Below, in pieces: positions 33,598 through 41,098 of a stretch of DNA of 45,077 nucleotides. The notes below the pieces were generated by a model. It was not told the origin of the DNA. It saw nothing but the letters and a program-made list of their open reading frames with translations, and did not search any database. The stretch comes from Solirubrobacteraceae bacterium (GTDB lineage: Bacteria; Actinomycetota; Thermoleophilia; Solirubrobacterales; Solirubrobacteraceae): positions 1-45,077 of the forward strand of contig JAGIBJ010000066.1 of assembly GCA_017744415.1 (NCBI GenBank), given 5' to 3'. The translations under genes and the position numbers were made by a program. The number at the start of each line of letters is the position of its first letter. Positions within the stretch are counted from its first letter, which is position 1.

Positions 33598-34214
33598 GCG
33601 ACCGCTGCCGGCTCGGGGCTGCGGAGCGTGGCGAGCAGCTCGTCGCTCGTGATCAGCGCGTCGCGCTGGAGGTACTCCATCGCGCGGAGTGAGGCGGCGT
33701 GGGCCTCCGGCGACGATCCGCCCACCGCATCGGTGACGACCCGACACACGTAGTCGTGCTGGTGGGCGTCCGCGAACGTGTAGTGCACGCACACGTCGGT
33801 GAGTGCGCCGACGAGGATCACGGTCTCGGCCTTGTAGGCCTTGAGCACGATCTCCAGCTCGGTGCCGAAGAAGGCCGAGTAGCGGCGCTTGCGGATCAGG
33901 TACTCGTCGCGCAGTGGCTCGAGGCCGTCGGCGAGCTCCGTGCCCGGGTCGCCCTCGAGGCAGTGCACCGGCTCGGCGCCGTCGAGCTCTCGCCCGAAGT
34001 CGAGGAGCGTGCGCTTGTGCACCTCCTGGATGAACACGGGCGGCACGCCGGCCTCGCGCGCGGCGGCGACGATCGCACGGATCCGCTCGTGGCGCTCGTG
34101 GGCGCCGGTCATGATCGGGATGCCGTTCCCCGGAGCGGGATCGTCGCCCGCGGCTCCGAGCTCGCCCTTCATCACGTCGATCACGATGAGGACGGCATTG
34201 CCTTGGATCGCCAT
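33594..34214 (-). CDS. Cysteine hydrolase of the isochorismatase/nicotinamidase family
   Basis: The 206-residue protein carries the family's catalytic triad: Asp13 (VLIVIDVMKGE), Lys109 (YLIRKRRYSAFFGTEL) and Cys142 (GALTDVCVHYTFADA), with the cis-peptide region VGALTDVC. Members hydrolyse C-N bonds in nicotinamide, N-carbamoylsarcosine, biuret, ureidoacrylate and similar compounds, or isochorismate. With the GntR regulator, APC permease and nearby amine genes, release of ammonia from an imported amide is plausible; the substrate cannot be read from sequence. The start is leaderless, with a -10 box 7 nt upstream. Confidence 0.88.
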   Translation of the reverse strand: MAIQGNAVLIVIDVMKGELGAAGDDPAPGNGIPIMTGAHERHERIRAIVAAAREAGVPPVFIQEVHKRTLLDFGRELDGAEPVHCLEGDPGTELADGLEPLRDEYLIRKRRYSAFFGTELEIVLKAYKAETVILVGALTDVCVHYTFADAHQHDYVCRVVTDAVGGSSPEAHAASLRAMEYLQRDALITSDELLATLRSPEPAAVA

Positions 34215-34232
34215 AGGTCAGACCTTAGGTCA
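34215..34232. promoter_or_regulatory. Overlapping AGGTC/GACCT dyads on the hydrolase-gntR promoter
   Basis: AGGTC-A-GACCT-T-AGGTC gives two inverted repeats sharing the central GACCT. They cover the minus-strand -10 box TAAGGT (34222-34227), which sits 7 nt before the ATG at 34214. A repressor here would block this leaderless promoter; autoregulation by the GntR protein is the simplest idea. Confidence 0.45.
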
Positions 34233-34241
34233 CCCGTTTGG

Positions 34242-34255
34242 CGCACCGGTGTGCG
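34242..34255. promoter_or_regulatory. Inverted repeat in the divergent promoter region
   Basis: CGCAC-CGGT-GTGCG, perfect 5-bp arms, 65 bp upstream of the APC permease -10 box and 28 bp from the opposite start codon. A possible second operator. Confidence 0.3.
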
Positions 34256-34319
34256 AAGTGGCGAACTCGGCGCCGGAGTTCTTAGCCCGTCGGACAAGGG
34301 CGCTGCGCTTGGCCATTCC

Positions 34320-34325
34320 TATGGT
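34320..34325 (+). promoter_or_regulatory. -10 box of the APC permease gene, leaderless promoter
   Basis: TATGGT, 7 nt, then ATG at 34333. The alternative ATG at 34321 would lie within this box, so 34333 is preferred. Confidence 0.5.
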
Positions 34326-34332
34326 CCGACCA

Positions 34333-35772
34333 ATGGATCACACGACGGAGGGCGGAGCCGTAGAGCTCCGCCGCGACTTCACCCTACGTTCGGCGTTCTC
34401 GCTCGCGTTCGCGTTCATCTCACCGATCATCGCGCTCTACGCGATCTTCGGCCTCGGCGTGCTCACGGCCGGCGCCACCTTCTGGTGGGCGTTCCCCGTC
34501 GTGCTCGCCGGCCAGCTGCTCGTGGCGCTCACGCTCGGCGAACTCTCCTCGCGGTGGCCCGAAGAAGGCGGCCTCTTCCAGTGGGGACGCCGGATGCTCG
34601 GGCGAGCCTACGGCTGGGCGACGGGCTGGGCCTACGTGTGGACGCTGATCGCCCTGATCGTGGCCACCGTCTACGCCGCGAGCGCGTTCCTGGCGACGCT
34701 GATCGGCATCGATGAGCCCTCGACCGGCGTGCGGCTCCTGCTGGCGCTCGGTTTCCTCGCGCTCGCGACCTACTGCAACACCATGGGTGCGCGGCCGCTG
34801 AAGATCTTCGTGATCGCCTCGATCGCCTGCGAGGTGATCGGCAGCGTCGTGATCGGCACGATCCTCCTCGCGTTCCACCGCGAGAACAGCCTCGCCGACG
34901 TGATGAGCGGCTTCACCGATGGCGGCGCCGACTTCGCGTTCGGCCCCTTCCTCGCGGCCGTGGCGATCGTCGGTTGGGCGTTCATCGGCTTCGAGGCCGC
35001 CGCCGACATCGCCGAGGAGGTCGAGGAGCCCGAGAAGAACGTGCCGAAGGCGCTCATCTGGTCGCTCGTGCTCGTCGCCAGCATCGTGATGTACGCGGGC
35101 CTCGCGCTGATCCTCGCGATCCCGGATCTCCCGGCCGTGATCGCTGGCGACGTCGCCGATCCGATCGCCGCGACCCTCTCCGGCGAGCTCGGCAGCTGGA
35201 TCGTTCGCCCGATGATGTTCATCGTCTGCACGGGCTTCCTTGCCGGCACCGTCGCGGTGAGCGCCTCGGTGTCGCGCGTGGTGTTCGCGATGGCTCGCGA
35301 GCGCGAGCTGCCGGCATCCGGATTCCTCACGCGCCTCTCGACAAAGGAGGCCATGCCCGTCAACGCGATCCTCGCGACGTCCGGCATCGCCGCCGTCCTG
35401 CTCGTCGTCGCGGTGCTCGTGAAGTTCTACGACACGCTCATCGGCCTCGCGACCGGCGGCTTCTACATCTCGTTCGCCATGCCGGTGTTGGCGCTCCTCG
35501 TCACCCGCGCCCGCGGCGCCTGGACGCCGGGCGCCTGGAGCATGAAGAGCGGCGTGAGCCTCACCGTGAACGTGCTTGCCGCCGCCTGGCTGCTCTTCGA
35601 GGTCACCAACATCGCGTGGCCCCGGGACATCGGTCTCGACTGGTACGTGGAGTGGGGCGTGCTGATCATGCTCGGCCTGATCGCCGTGCTCGGCGCGATC
35701 ACCTACCGCGGCGTGTTCAAGCGCGAGCCGGCGGAGGCACCGGCGACAGCAGCCGAGAGCGTCGTCGCCTGA
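34333..35772 (+). CDS. APC-superfamily amino acid/amine permease
   Basis: A 479-residue transporter with about twelve membrane helices. It has the APC signatures SAFSLAFAFISPIIALYAIF near the N-terminus, EEGGLFQWGRRMLGRAYGWA, VGWAFIGFEAAADIAEEVEE followed by PEKNVPKAL, and SASVSRVVFAMARERELPAS. APC permeases exchange or import amino acids, GABA, choline-like amines or ethanolamine. The gene is divergent from the gntR operon and 8 kb from eutBC, so ethanolamine, another amine or an amide are candidate substrates. The acidic C-terminal tail is normal. Confidence 0.88.
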   Translation: MDHTTEGGAVELRRDFTLRSAFSLAFAFISPIIALYAIFGLGVLTAGATFWWAFPVVLAGQLLVALTLGELSSRWPEEGGLFQWGRRMLGRAYGWATGWAYVWTLIALIVATVYAASAFLATLIGIDEPSTGVRLLLALGFLALATYCNTMGARPLKIFVIASIACEVIGSVVIGTILLAFHRENSLADVMSGFTDGGADFAFGPFLAAVAIVGWAFIGFEAAADIAEEVEEPEKNVPKALIWSLVLVASIVMYAGLALILAIPDLPAVIAGDVADPIAATLSGELGSWIVRPMMFIVCTGFLAGTVAVSASVSRVVFAMARERELPASGFLTRLSTKEAMPVNAILATSGIAAVLLVVAVLVKFYDTLIGLATGGFYISFAMPVLALLVTRARGAWTPGAWSMKSGVSLTVNVLAAAWLLFEVTNIAWPRDIGLDWYVEWGVLIMLGLIAVLGAITYRGVFKREPAEAPATAAESVVA

Positions 35773-35858
35773 CGCCACCGCCACCCGGCGGCCGGGATGC
35801 GTGGTGCCGCGGTGGCGCGCTGCGGCAGCACCCATCGAGGGTCCGTGCGCTTCCTGGG

Positions 35859-35878
35859 GAGGGGCGCGCGGGCCCCTC
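35859..35878. terminator. GC-rich hairpin after the APC permease gene
   Basis: GAGGGGC (35859-35865) and GCCCCTC (35872-35878) form a perfect 7-bp stem with a 6-nt loop, 86 nt after the stop. No T tract. Confidence 0.4.
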
Positions 35879-35924
35879 GGCCGTTCGATGGGCCGCCAGG
35901 CGGGGCAGGCGTTCGATGGCAGCG

Positions 35925-36066
35925 AGGCGGTAGGCGATGAGCTGGTGCAAAGCCTCCCGCCGGCGGGGTGTTTCGCCGCGTGGTCGTCTGCGGCGAGGGC
36001 GCGCAGGCGGCAGGCGATGAGCTGGTGCCGCGGCCGACGCCGGCGAGTGTTTCCGCCGGTGATCGA
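35925..36066. repeat. Diverged tandem direct repeat, period 80
   Basis: The 24-mers at 35925-35948 and 36005-36028 differ at one base (AGGCGGT/CAGGCGATGAGC then TGGTGC). The following 38 bases are also recognisably alike (both contain GCCGGCG-GTGTTTC-GCCG). A shorter repeat, CGTTCGATGG, occurs twice just upstream. Confidence 0.65.
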
Positions 36067-36072
36067 AGCAGC

Positions 36073-36194
36073 GTGTGACGTTTTCGTTTGGGGTGTGGAC
36101 GAAAACGTCACGGGCTGCCGCGGTGGTCGTGCGCGTCTGGCACACCGTGTGACGTTTTCGTCTGGGGTGTGAACGAAAACGTCACGGGCTGCCG
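36073..36194. repeat. Twin palindromic units (REP-like or tandem terminators)
   Basis: Two 48-bp units, 36073-36120 and 36147-36194, differ at 2 positions. Each has perfect 13-bp arms GTGACGTTTTCGT and ACGAAAACGTCAC around an 11-nt loop (TTGGGGTGTGG / CTGGGGTGTGA), followed by GGGCTGCCG. The period is 74 bp. The arms are far less GC-rich than the surroundings. They could stop transcription from both sides or be copies of an extragenic palindrome family. Confidence 0.8.
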
Positions 36195-36349
36195 GCGCGG
36201 GCCCTCGGCACACCTCGCCGCTCGCCATCCCCCGAGCGCTGCTCCGCCCTCGGTGCAGACGAGCGGCCGCCCGGACTTCCGCGAGCAGGAGCCGTGGCAC
36301 CCACGTTTGCCCGCCGGTGCGTGTCGCCCGAGCCGTACGCGCGTGCTCG

Positions 36350-37543
36350 TCAGTGGGGTGAGCGGACGGGCTCGGCGGACTGCGGGAACGGCCGGCTCGT
36401 CGTATAGGAGCTGAGGTCGAGCGGGCTGCGGCCGGTGGCGATGAGGTCGACGAGCGCCTCGCCCACGGCGGTGCCCGTCTTGAAGCCCGTGCCGCTCCAG
36501 CCGCAGTTCAGCCAGAGGCCGGGCACCGCATCGCCGGAGCGATCGAGCGCGGGCCCGACGAGTGGGAGCGCGTCCGGGGTCATGTCGAGCATGCCCGCGC
36601 GGGTATCGACGACGGGCTGCCCGCGGAAGCGCGGGAGCCGACGGGCGAGCCGCTCCGAGGTGTCGGTGAGGAACGCGTCGTCGACCTCGGGTAGGTCGGC
36701 ATCCGGGCCGGAGAGCGGCTCGTCCGTCCAGGTGCGGCGTCCGACGAGCGTGCGGCCCGCGGGATCAGGACGCAGGTAGATGCCGTTCACGGCGTCGATC
36801 ACGATGAGGTGCATCGGGCCGCTCCGCCGGACGAAGCCGAGCTTGACGGCCGTGGGGCGGATCGGGAGGTCGACGCCCGCTGCGGCCGCGAGCGCCACCG
36901 ACCACGCGCCGCTGCACAGCACCACCTGCTCGGCCTCGAGCATCTCGGCGGCGTCAGTCGCTGCCGACCGTACCTCGGCGCCCGTTACCGTGCCGGAGCC
37001 GTCGACGAGCAGCCGGAGCGCGGCGGTGGAGGGTCGCAGCTCGGCGCCGGCCTCGGTGGCCGCGTGGGCGAGCGTGGCACACGTCTGCGCGGGATCGGCG
37101 AATCCCGACCGCGGCTCGTAGGCCACCACGCCCACGTCGCTCACGTCGATCGACGGGTCGATCCCGCGCAGTTCGTCGGCGTCCACCAGGCGCGTCTCGA
37201 CGCCGACGCTCTGCAGCGTTCGCGTGCGATCGGCAAGGGCGCCGCTCGTGACCTCGTCGGCGGTCGGCACGTACGCGAAACCGGTCGACGTGAACCCCGA
37301 TGGGCCGCCGTAGCGCTCGGTGAACGACTCGAAGAGTTCGAGGCCGCGGAGCGCCAGGCGCGCCGACGCCGCATCCTCGTAGTGGGTGCGCACGAGCGCG
37401 CCGGAGCGCTGCGTGGAGACGCCGCCGAGCTCGGGGGCAGCCTCCACGAGCACCGTCCGCAGGCCGCGGCGCGCGGCGTGGACGGCCGTGCTCAGGCCGG
37501 TAATCCCGCCGCCGATCACCAGCAGGTCGTAGTCAGCAGGCAT
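36350..37543 (-). CDS. FAD-dependent amine oxidoreductase (DAO/sarcosine-oxidase-like)
   Basis: The 397-residue flavoprotein starts with the dinucleotide-binding motif LLVIGGGITGLSTAVHAARR, then TVLVEAAPELGGVSTQRSGA, and has the DAO-family C-terminus (MLDMTPDALPLVG, LWLNCGWSGTGFKTGTAVGE). Relatives oxidise sarcosine, N-methylglutamate, glycine or D-amino acids. It follows the ligase gene by 44 nt with its own GAGGAGG ribosome binding site. In N-methylglutamate pathways the enzyme has four subunits (MgdABCD); only an MgdA/SoxB-like chain is present here, so it may act alone. Substrate uncertain. Confidence 0.83.
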   Translation of the reverse strand: MPADYDLLVIGGGITGLSTAVHAARRGLRTVLVEAAPELGGVSTQRSGALVRTHYEDAASARLALRGLELFESFTERYGGPSGFTSTGFAYVPTADEVTSGALADRTRTLQSVGVETRLVDADELRGIDPSIDVSDVGVVAYEPRSGFADPAQTCATLAHAATEAGAELRPSTAALRLLVDGSGTVTGAEVRSAATDAAEMLEAEQVVLCSGAWSVALAAAAGVDLPIRPTAVKLGFVRRSGPMHLIVIDAVNGIYLRPDPAGRTLVGRRTWTDEPLSGPDADLPEVDDAFLTDTSERLARRLPRFRGQPVVDTRAGMLDMTPDALPLVGPALDRSGDAVPGLWLNCGWSGTGFKTGTAVGEALVDLIATGRSPLDLSSYTTSRPFPQSAEPVRSPH

Positions 37544-37587
37544 CGGCCGGCCTCCTCGTGGTTCCTCGTGTCGATCCGTGACGCGGC

Positions 37588-38934
37588 TCAGACGCGGCGC
37601 AGGTAGGTGTCCTGCTCCCAGTCGGTGACGGCCTCCATGTAGGCGGACCACTCCATGCGCTTCACGGCGACGAACTCGCAGATCGCCTCCTCACCGAGCA
37701 CGTCGCGGAGCACCACGTCGCGCTCGAGCGCATCGACCGCATCCGCGAGGGTGCGTGGCATCGTCTCGGCGCCGAGCGCCGTCGCGATGCCGTCGATCGG
37801 TGCACCCGGGTCGAGCCCGCGGTCGATCCCGTCGAGGCCCGCGGCCACCATCGCCGCGATCGCGAGGTAGGGGTTGCACGATGCGTCGATCGCGCGGTTC
37901 TCGAACCGGCCGGGGCCTGGTACGCGGAGCATGCCGGTGCGGTTGTTGCCGCCGTAGACGATCGCGTTCGGCGCCCAGCGAGCGCCGGAGCTCCCACCCG
38001 ACGAGTGCAGGCGCCGGTAGGAGTTCACCGTCGGCATCGTGATCGCCGCGAGCGCCTTGGCGTGGTCCATCACGCCCGCGATGAAGCTGTAGGCCGTCTT
38101 GCTGAGGCCGAGCCCGCGCGGGTCGCCGTGGTCGAGGAACGCGTTCACGCCGTTCTCGTCGACCACGCTCATGTGCACGTGCGCGCCCGACCCGGTGCGG
38201 CCCGCGAGCGGCTTCGGCATGAAGCTCGCGATCGCGCCGTGGGCGCCGGCGATGTCGGCGATCATCGTGCGCAGGAGCGTGAAGCGATCGGCCGTCGTGA
38301 TCGCGGCCGCGTGGTGGAAGTTGATCTCGAACTGGCCGTTGCCGTCTTCGTGGTCGATCGCCGAGACGCCCCAGCCGAGCTGCTCCATCCCGCCGACGAT
38401 CTCGCCGAGCACGCCACTCGTGCGCAGGAGTGAGCCGAGGTCGTAACAGGGCTTGTCGAGGGTGTCGAGCGGATCGAGCGGCGCGAGCTTGCCCGCCTCG
38501 TCACGGCGCAGCAGGAAGAACTCCGGTTCCATGCCGACGATCGGTGCCAGACCGCGCGAGGCGGCCTGCGCGCAGACGCGAGTGAGGATCGCGCGTGCAT
38601 CGCAGGTGGCGATGAGGTCGCCGTCCGTCACGGTCGAGAAGGCGACCGCCATGTTCGGGCGGTGCGGCAGCACGGTGAGCGTGGAGGCATCCGGGACGGC
38701 CACGAACTCCGGGTGCTCGGGACCGCGCGCGAAGCCGTGGTTCGCGAACGCGGCGAAGCCGGCGCCGCAGCCGTCCGGCCCGGCCGTCGAGGTCCATGCT
38801 GAGCGCGGGATGAGTTTCGCCTTGGCGGCGCCGTGCACGTCGACCCACTGCACGGCGACGAACTCGACGCCCTCCGGCAGCTCGTCGGGCAGATCCGCCG
38901 AGGGATCGGGCTGGTGGAACGAGGTGGTGGTCAC
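37588..38934 (-). CDS. Glutamine-synthetase-like ligase (GlnT/GmaS type)
   Basis: A 448-residue GS-fold enzyme: N-terminal beta-grasp (VEFVAVQWVDVHGAAKAKLI), catalytic barrel motifs GMEPEFFLL, DHEDGNGQFEINFHHAAAIT, GSGAHVHMSVVDENG, VNSYRRLHS, APNAIVYGGNNRTGML and GPGRFENRAIDASCNPYLAI. The family joins glutamate to ammonia or to small amines using ATP: GmaS makes gamma-glutamylmethylamide, and Streptomyces GlnA4 makes gamma-glutamylethanolamide. The regulatory adenylylation loop of type I GS is not evident. The GTG start overlaps the FMN-protein stop (GTGA). Given the adjacent split glutamate synthase and oxidase, an amine is the likely co-substrate. Confidence 0.87.
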   Translation of the reverse strand: MTTTSFHQPDPSADLPDELPEGVEFVAVQWVDVHGAAKAKLIPRSAWTSTAGPDGCGAGFAAFANHGFARGPEHPEFVAVPDASTLTVLPHRPNMAVAFSTVTDGDLIATCDARAILTRVCAQAASRGLAPIVGMEPEFFLLRRDEAGKLAPLDPLDTLDKPCYDLGSLLRTSGVLGEIVGGMEQLGWGVSAIDHEDGNGQFEINFHHAAAITTADRFTLLRTMIADIAGAHGAIASFMPKPLAGRTGSGAHVHMSVVDENGVNAFLDHGDPRGLGLSKTAYSFIAGVMDHAKALAAITMPTVNSYRRLHSSGGSSGARWAPNAIVYGGNNRTGMLRVPGPGRFENRAIDASCNPYLAIAAMVAAGLDGIDRGLDPGAPIDGIATALGAETMPRTLADAVDALERDVVLRDVLGEEAICEFVAVKRMEWSAYMEAVTDWEQDTYLRRV

Positions 38935-40325
38935 GCGAGGGCTCCGGTGGTGGTCGGGGCGGTGAGCGGGGGAGCCGGGGCGGGCTCGGGCTGGGATGGG
39001 GCGAGGCCGGGAATCCACGACGTGCCGGCCAGCGGCACCCGTGCCATCGCGGCGCTCTCGACGGTGAGCGCGACGAGGTCCTCCGGTTCGAGGTGGTGCA
39101 CGTGGCTCTTGCCGCACCCGCGGGCGATGATCTGCGTCTCGAGCGCGAGCACGCGCAGGTAGTTGGCGAGGCGGCGGGCGCCGAGCTCGGGGTCCAGGCG
39201 TGAGGCGAGCGCCGGATCCTGCGTCGAGATGCCGGCCGGGTCCTGGCCGGCATGCCAGGCGTCGTAGGCACCGGGCACGGTGCCGAGCTTTGCGTACTCG
39301 TCGGCCAGGCTCGGGGAGTTGTCGCCGAGGGCGATGAGCGCGGCCACGCCGATCGAGACGGCGTCGGCGCCGAGCGCCAGGGCCTTTGCCACGTCGGCTC
39401 CGGAGCGGATGCCGCCGGAGACGATCAAGCGCACGTCTCGGTGCACGCCGAGGTCGCAGAGCGCCTCGACGGCCGGCGGGATCGCCGCGAGGGTCGGGAT
39501 GCCGACGTGCTCGATGAACACGTCCTGGGTGGCCGCGGTGCCGCCCTGCATGCCGTCGATCACGACGACATCGGCGCCCGCCTTCACGGCGAGTGCCGTG
39601 TCGTAATACGGCCGCGACGCCCCGACCTTCACGTAGATCGGCACCTGGTAGTCGGTGATCTCGCGCAGCTCGACGATCTTGATCGCGAGATCGTCCGGGC
39701 CGGTCCAGTCGGGGTGGCGGCTCGCGCTGCGCTGGTCGACGCCCGGCGGGAGGTCGCGCATCGCCGCGACCCGCTCGTTCATCTTCTGGCCGAGCAGCAT
39801 CCCGCCGCCGCCGGGCTTTGCGCCCTGGCCGACGACGATCTCGATCGCATCGGCGCGGCGGAGGTCGGTCGGGTTCATCCCGTACCGGCTCGGCAGCAGC
39901 TGGTAGACGAGCTTCTCGGAGGCACCGCGCTCCTCGTCGGTCATGCCGCCGTCGCCGGTGGTGGTGCTCGTGCCGACCATCGAGGCCCCGCGGCCGAGGG
40001 CCTCCTTGGCATTGGCGGAGAGCGCGCCGAAGCTCATCCCGGCGATCGTGATCGGGATGTCGAGGGTGACCGGCCGCTCGCACCGGCCCGCGCCGAGCAC
40101 GACGCTGGTGTCGCATGCCTCGCGGTAACCCTCGAGCGGGTAGCGGGTCATGCTCGCCCCGGTGAAGAGGAGGTCGTCGAAGTTCGGCACGCGGCGCTTG
40201 GCTCCGCCACCGCGGATCGCGTAGATCCCCTCGGTCGCCGCGCGTTGAATCTCCGCGATCGTCGCCGGGTCGAATGCCGCGGCACCCCGCGCGAGCGGGT
40301 ATGGGTGCTGCTCGGGGTAGCTCAC
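38931..40325 (-). CDS. Glutamate-synthase FMN-binding central domain protein (MgsC/GlxD-like)
   Basis: The 464-residue product has the GltB FMN/[Fe-S] domain: FGALSANAKEALGRGASMVG, TTTGDGGMTDEERG, GQGAKPGGGGMLLGQKMNER, YVKVGASRPYYDTALAVKAG, ADVVVIDGMQGGTAATQDVF, LIVSGGIRSGADVAKALALG. It corresponds to MgsC of N-methylglutamate synthase or GlxD. The usual 3Fe-4S cysteine region is reduced. GTG start overlaps the GXGXG gene's stop (GTGA), so translation is coupled and a complex with the neighbouring two proteins is expected. Confidence 0.9.
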   Translation of the reverse strand: MSYPEQHPYPLARGAAAFDPATIAEIQRAATEGIYAIRGGGAKRRVPNFDDLLFTGASMTRYPLEGYREACDTSVVLGAGRCERPVTLDIPITIAGMSFGALSANAKEALGRGASMVGTSTTTGDGGMTDEERGASEKLVYQLLPSRYGMNPTDLRRADAIEIVVGQGAKPGGGGMLLGQKMNERVAAMRDLPPGVDQRSASRHPDWTGPDDLAIKIVELREITDYQVPIYVKVGASRPYYDTALAVKAGADVVVIDGMQGGTAATQDVFIEHVGIPTLAAIPPAVEALCDLGVHRDVRLIVSGGIRSGADVAKALALGADAVSIGVAALIALGDNSPSLADEYAKLGTVPGAYDAWHAGQDPAGISTQDPALASRLDPELGARRLANYLRVLALETQIIARGCGKSHVHHLEPEDLVALTVESAAMARVPLAGTSWIPGLAPSQPEPAPAPPLTAPTTTGALA

Positions 40326-41056
40326 TTGGCCTCGATCCGGTCGGCGGTGAAGTGGTAGAGCGCGCGGGCCGAGCCGTAGCGGCGGAACTCGCCGGCGCTC
40401 ACGCCCTCGGTGCCGGCGGCATCCAGGAGTTCCTGGATCTCGGCCAGGTGCTCGGCTCGGACGGGCTTCTCGATGCAGTCGGCGCCGAGGCTGGCCACGC
40501 TGCCGCGCACGTAGATGCGGGTCTCGTAGAGCGAGTCGCCAAGCACCTCTCCGGCATCGCCGCACACGAGGATGCGGCCCTTCTGCGAGAGGAATCCGGT
40601 GGCGTGGCCGACGTTGCCCTCCACGACGATGTCGGCACCCTTGAGCGAGATGCCGCAGCGCGCAGCGGCGTTGCCACGCACCACGAGGAGCCCGCCGTGT
40701 GCGGTGGCCGCCGCGGCCTGGCCGGCGGCCCCGAGAATCTCGACGCGGCCGCTCATCATGTTCTCGGCGACGCCCACGGCGGTGTTGCCCGTCACCGTCA
40801 CGGTCGCGAGCTGGTTCATGCCGGCGCAGTAGTAGCCCGCGTGGCCGTCGATGGTCACCTCGAGCGGCGCGTCGAGCCCGACGGCAAGGTTGTGACGACC
40901 AGCCGGATTGCGGACGGTGAAGCTGCCGCTCGTCGCAGCGCGGAGCGCGCGGTTGAGCTCGCGCACCGTGGTCATCGTCAGGTCGAAGGCAGTGCCGTCG
41001 CCAGTGCCCACCGGCGTGGCGGGCTGCTGCAGGGGCGTGGTGTGGACCAGGGTCAT
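40322..41056 (-). CDS. Glutamate-synthase GXGXG domain protein (MgsB/GlxC-like)
   Basis: A 244-residue right-handed beta-helix of the GltB C-terminal type, with the repeated G-x-x-x-A/G-x-x motif lines VTIDGHAGYYCAGMN, VTVTGNTAVGVAENMMSGRV, LLVVRGNAAARCGISLKGAD, IVVEGNVGHATGFLSQKGRI and LVCGDAGEVLGDSLYETRI. In glutamate synthase this domain holds the synthase and amidotransferase parts together. Start ATG 41056 has GAGG 5 nt upstream. It is 42 nt from the amidotransferase gene's stop. Confidence 0.9.
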   Translation of the reverse strand: MTLVHTTPLQQPATPVGTGDGTAFDLTMTTVRELNRALRAATSGSFTVRNPAGRHNLAVGLDAPLEVTIDGHAGYYCAGMNQLATVTVTGNTAVGVAENMMSGRVEILGAAGQAAAATAHGGLLVVRGNAAARCGISLKGADIVVEGNVGHATGFLSQKGRILVCGDAGEVLGDSLYETRIYVRGSVASLGADCIEKPVRAEHLAEIQELLDAAGTEGVSAGEFRRYGSARALYHFTADRIEAK

Positions 41057-41098
41057 GGATCCTCGGGTGGACGGGGGAGAGGTCGCGGGAGCGACGGG

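Larger units (their letters stand above)
35773..36349. other. Gene-free, repeat-rich convergent intergenic region
   Basis: 577 bp between the stops of the APC permease (+) and FAD oxidoreductase (-), the only gap over 300 bp in the window. No frame in it has plausible coding character. It holds a GC hairpin at 35859-35878, a diverged direct repeat (35925-35987 and 36005-36066), and two near-identical 48-bp units with 13-bp palindromes (36073-36120 and 36147-36194). Confidence 0.75.

Noticed and set aside
35801..36172. 123-codon frame (+) and 142-codon frame (-) in the repeat island
   Set aside because: They run through the palindromes and direct repeats, have no ribosome binding site or -10 box in position, and no protein-like composition.
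36073..36194. CRISPR array
   Set aside because: Only two units with long internal palindromes and one 26-bp gap; no further repeats, no leader and no cas gene.
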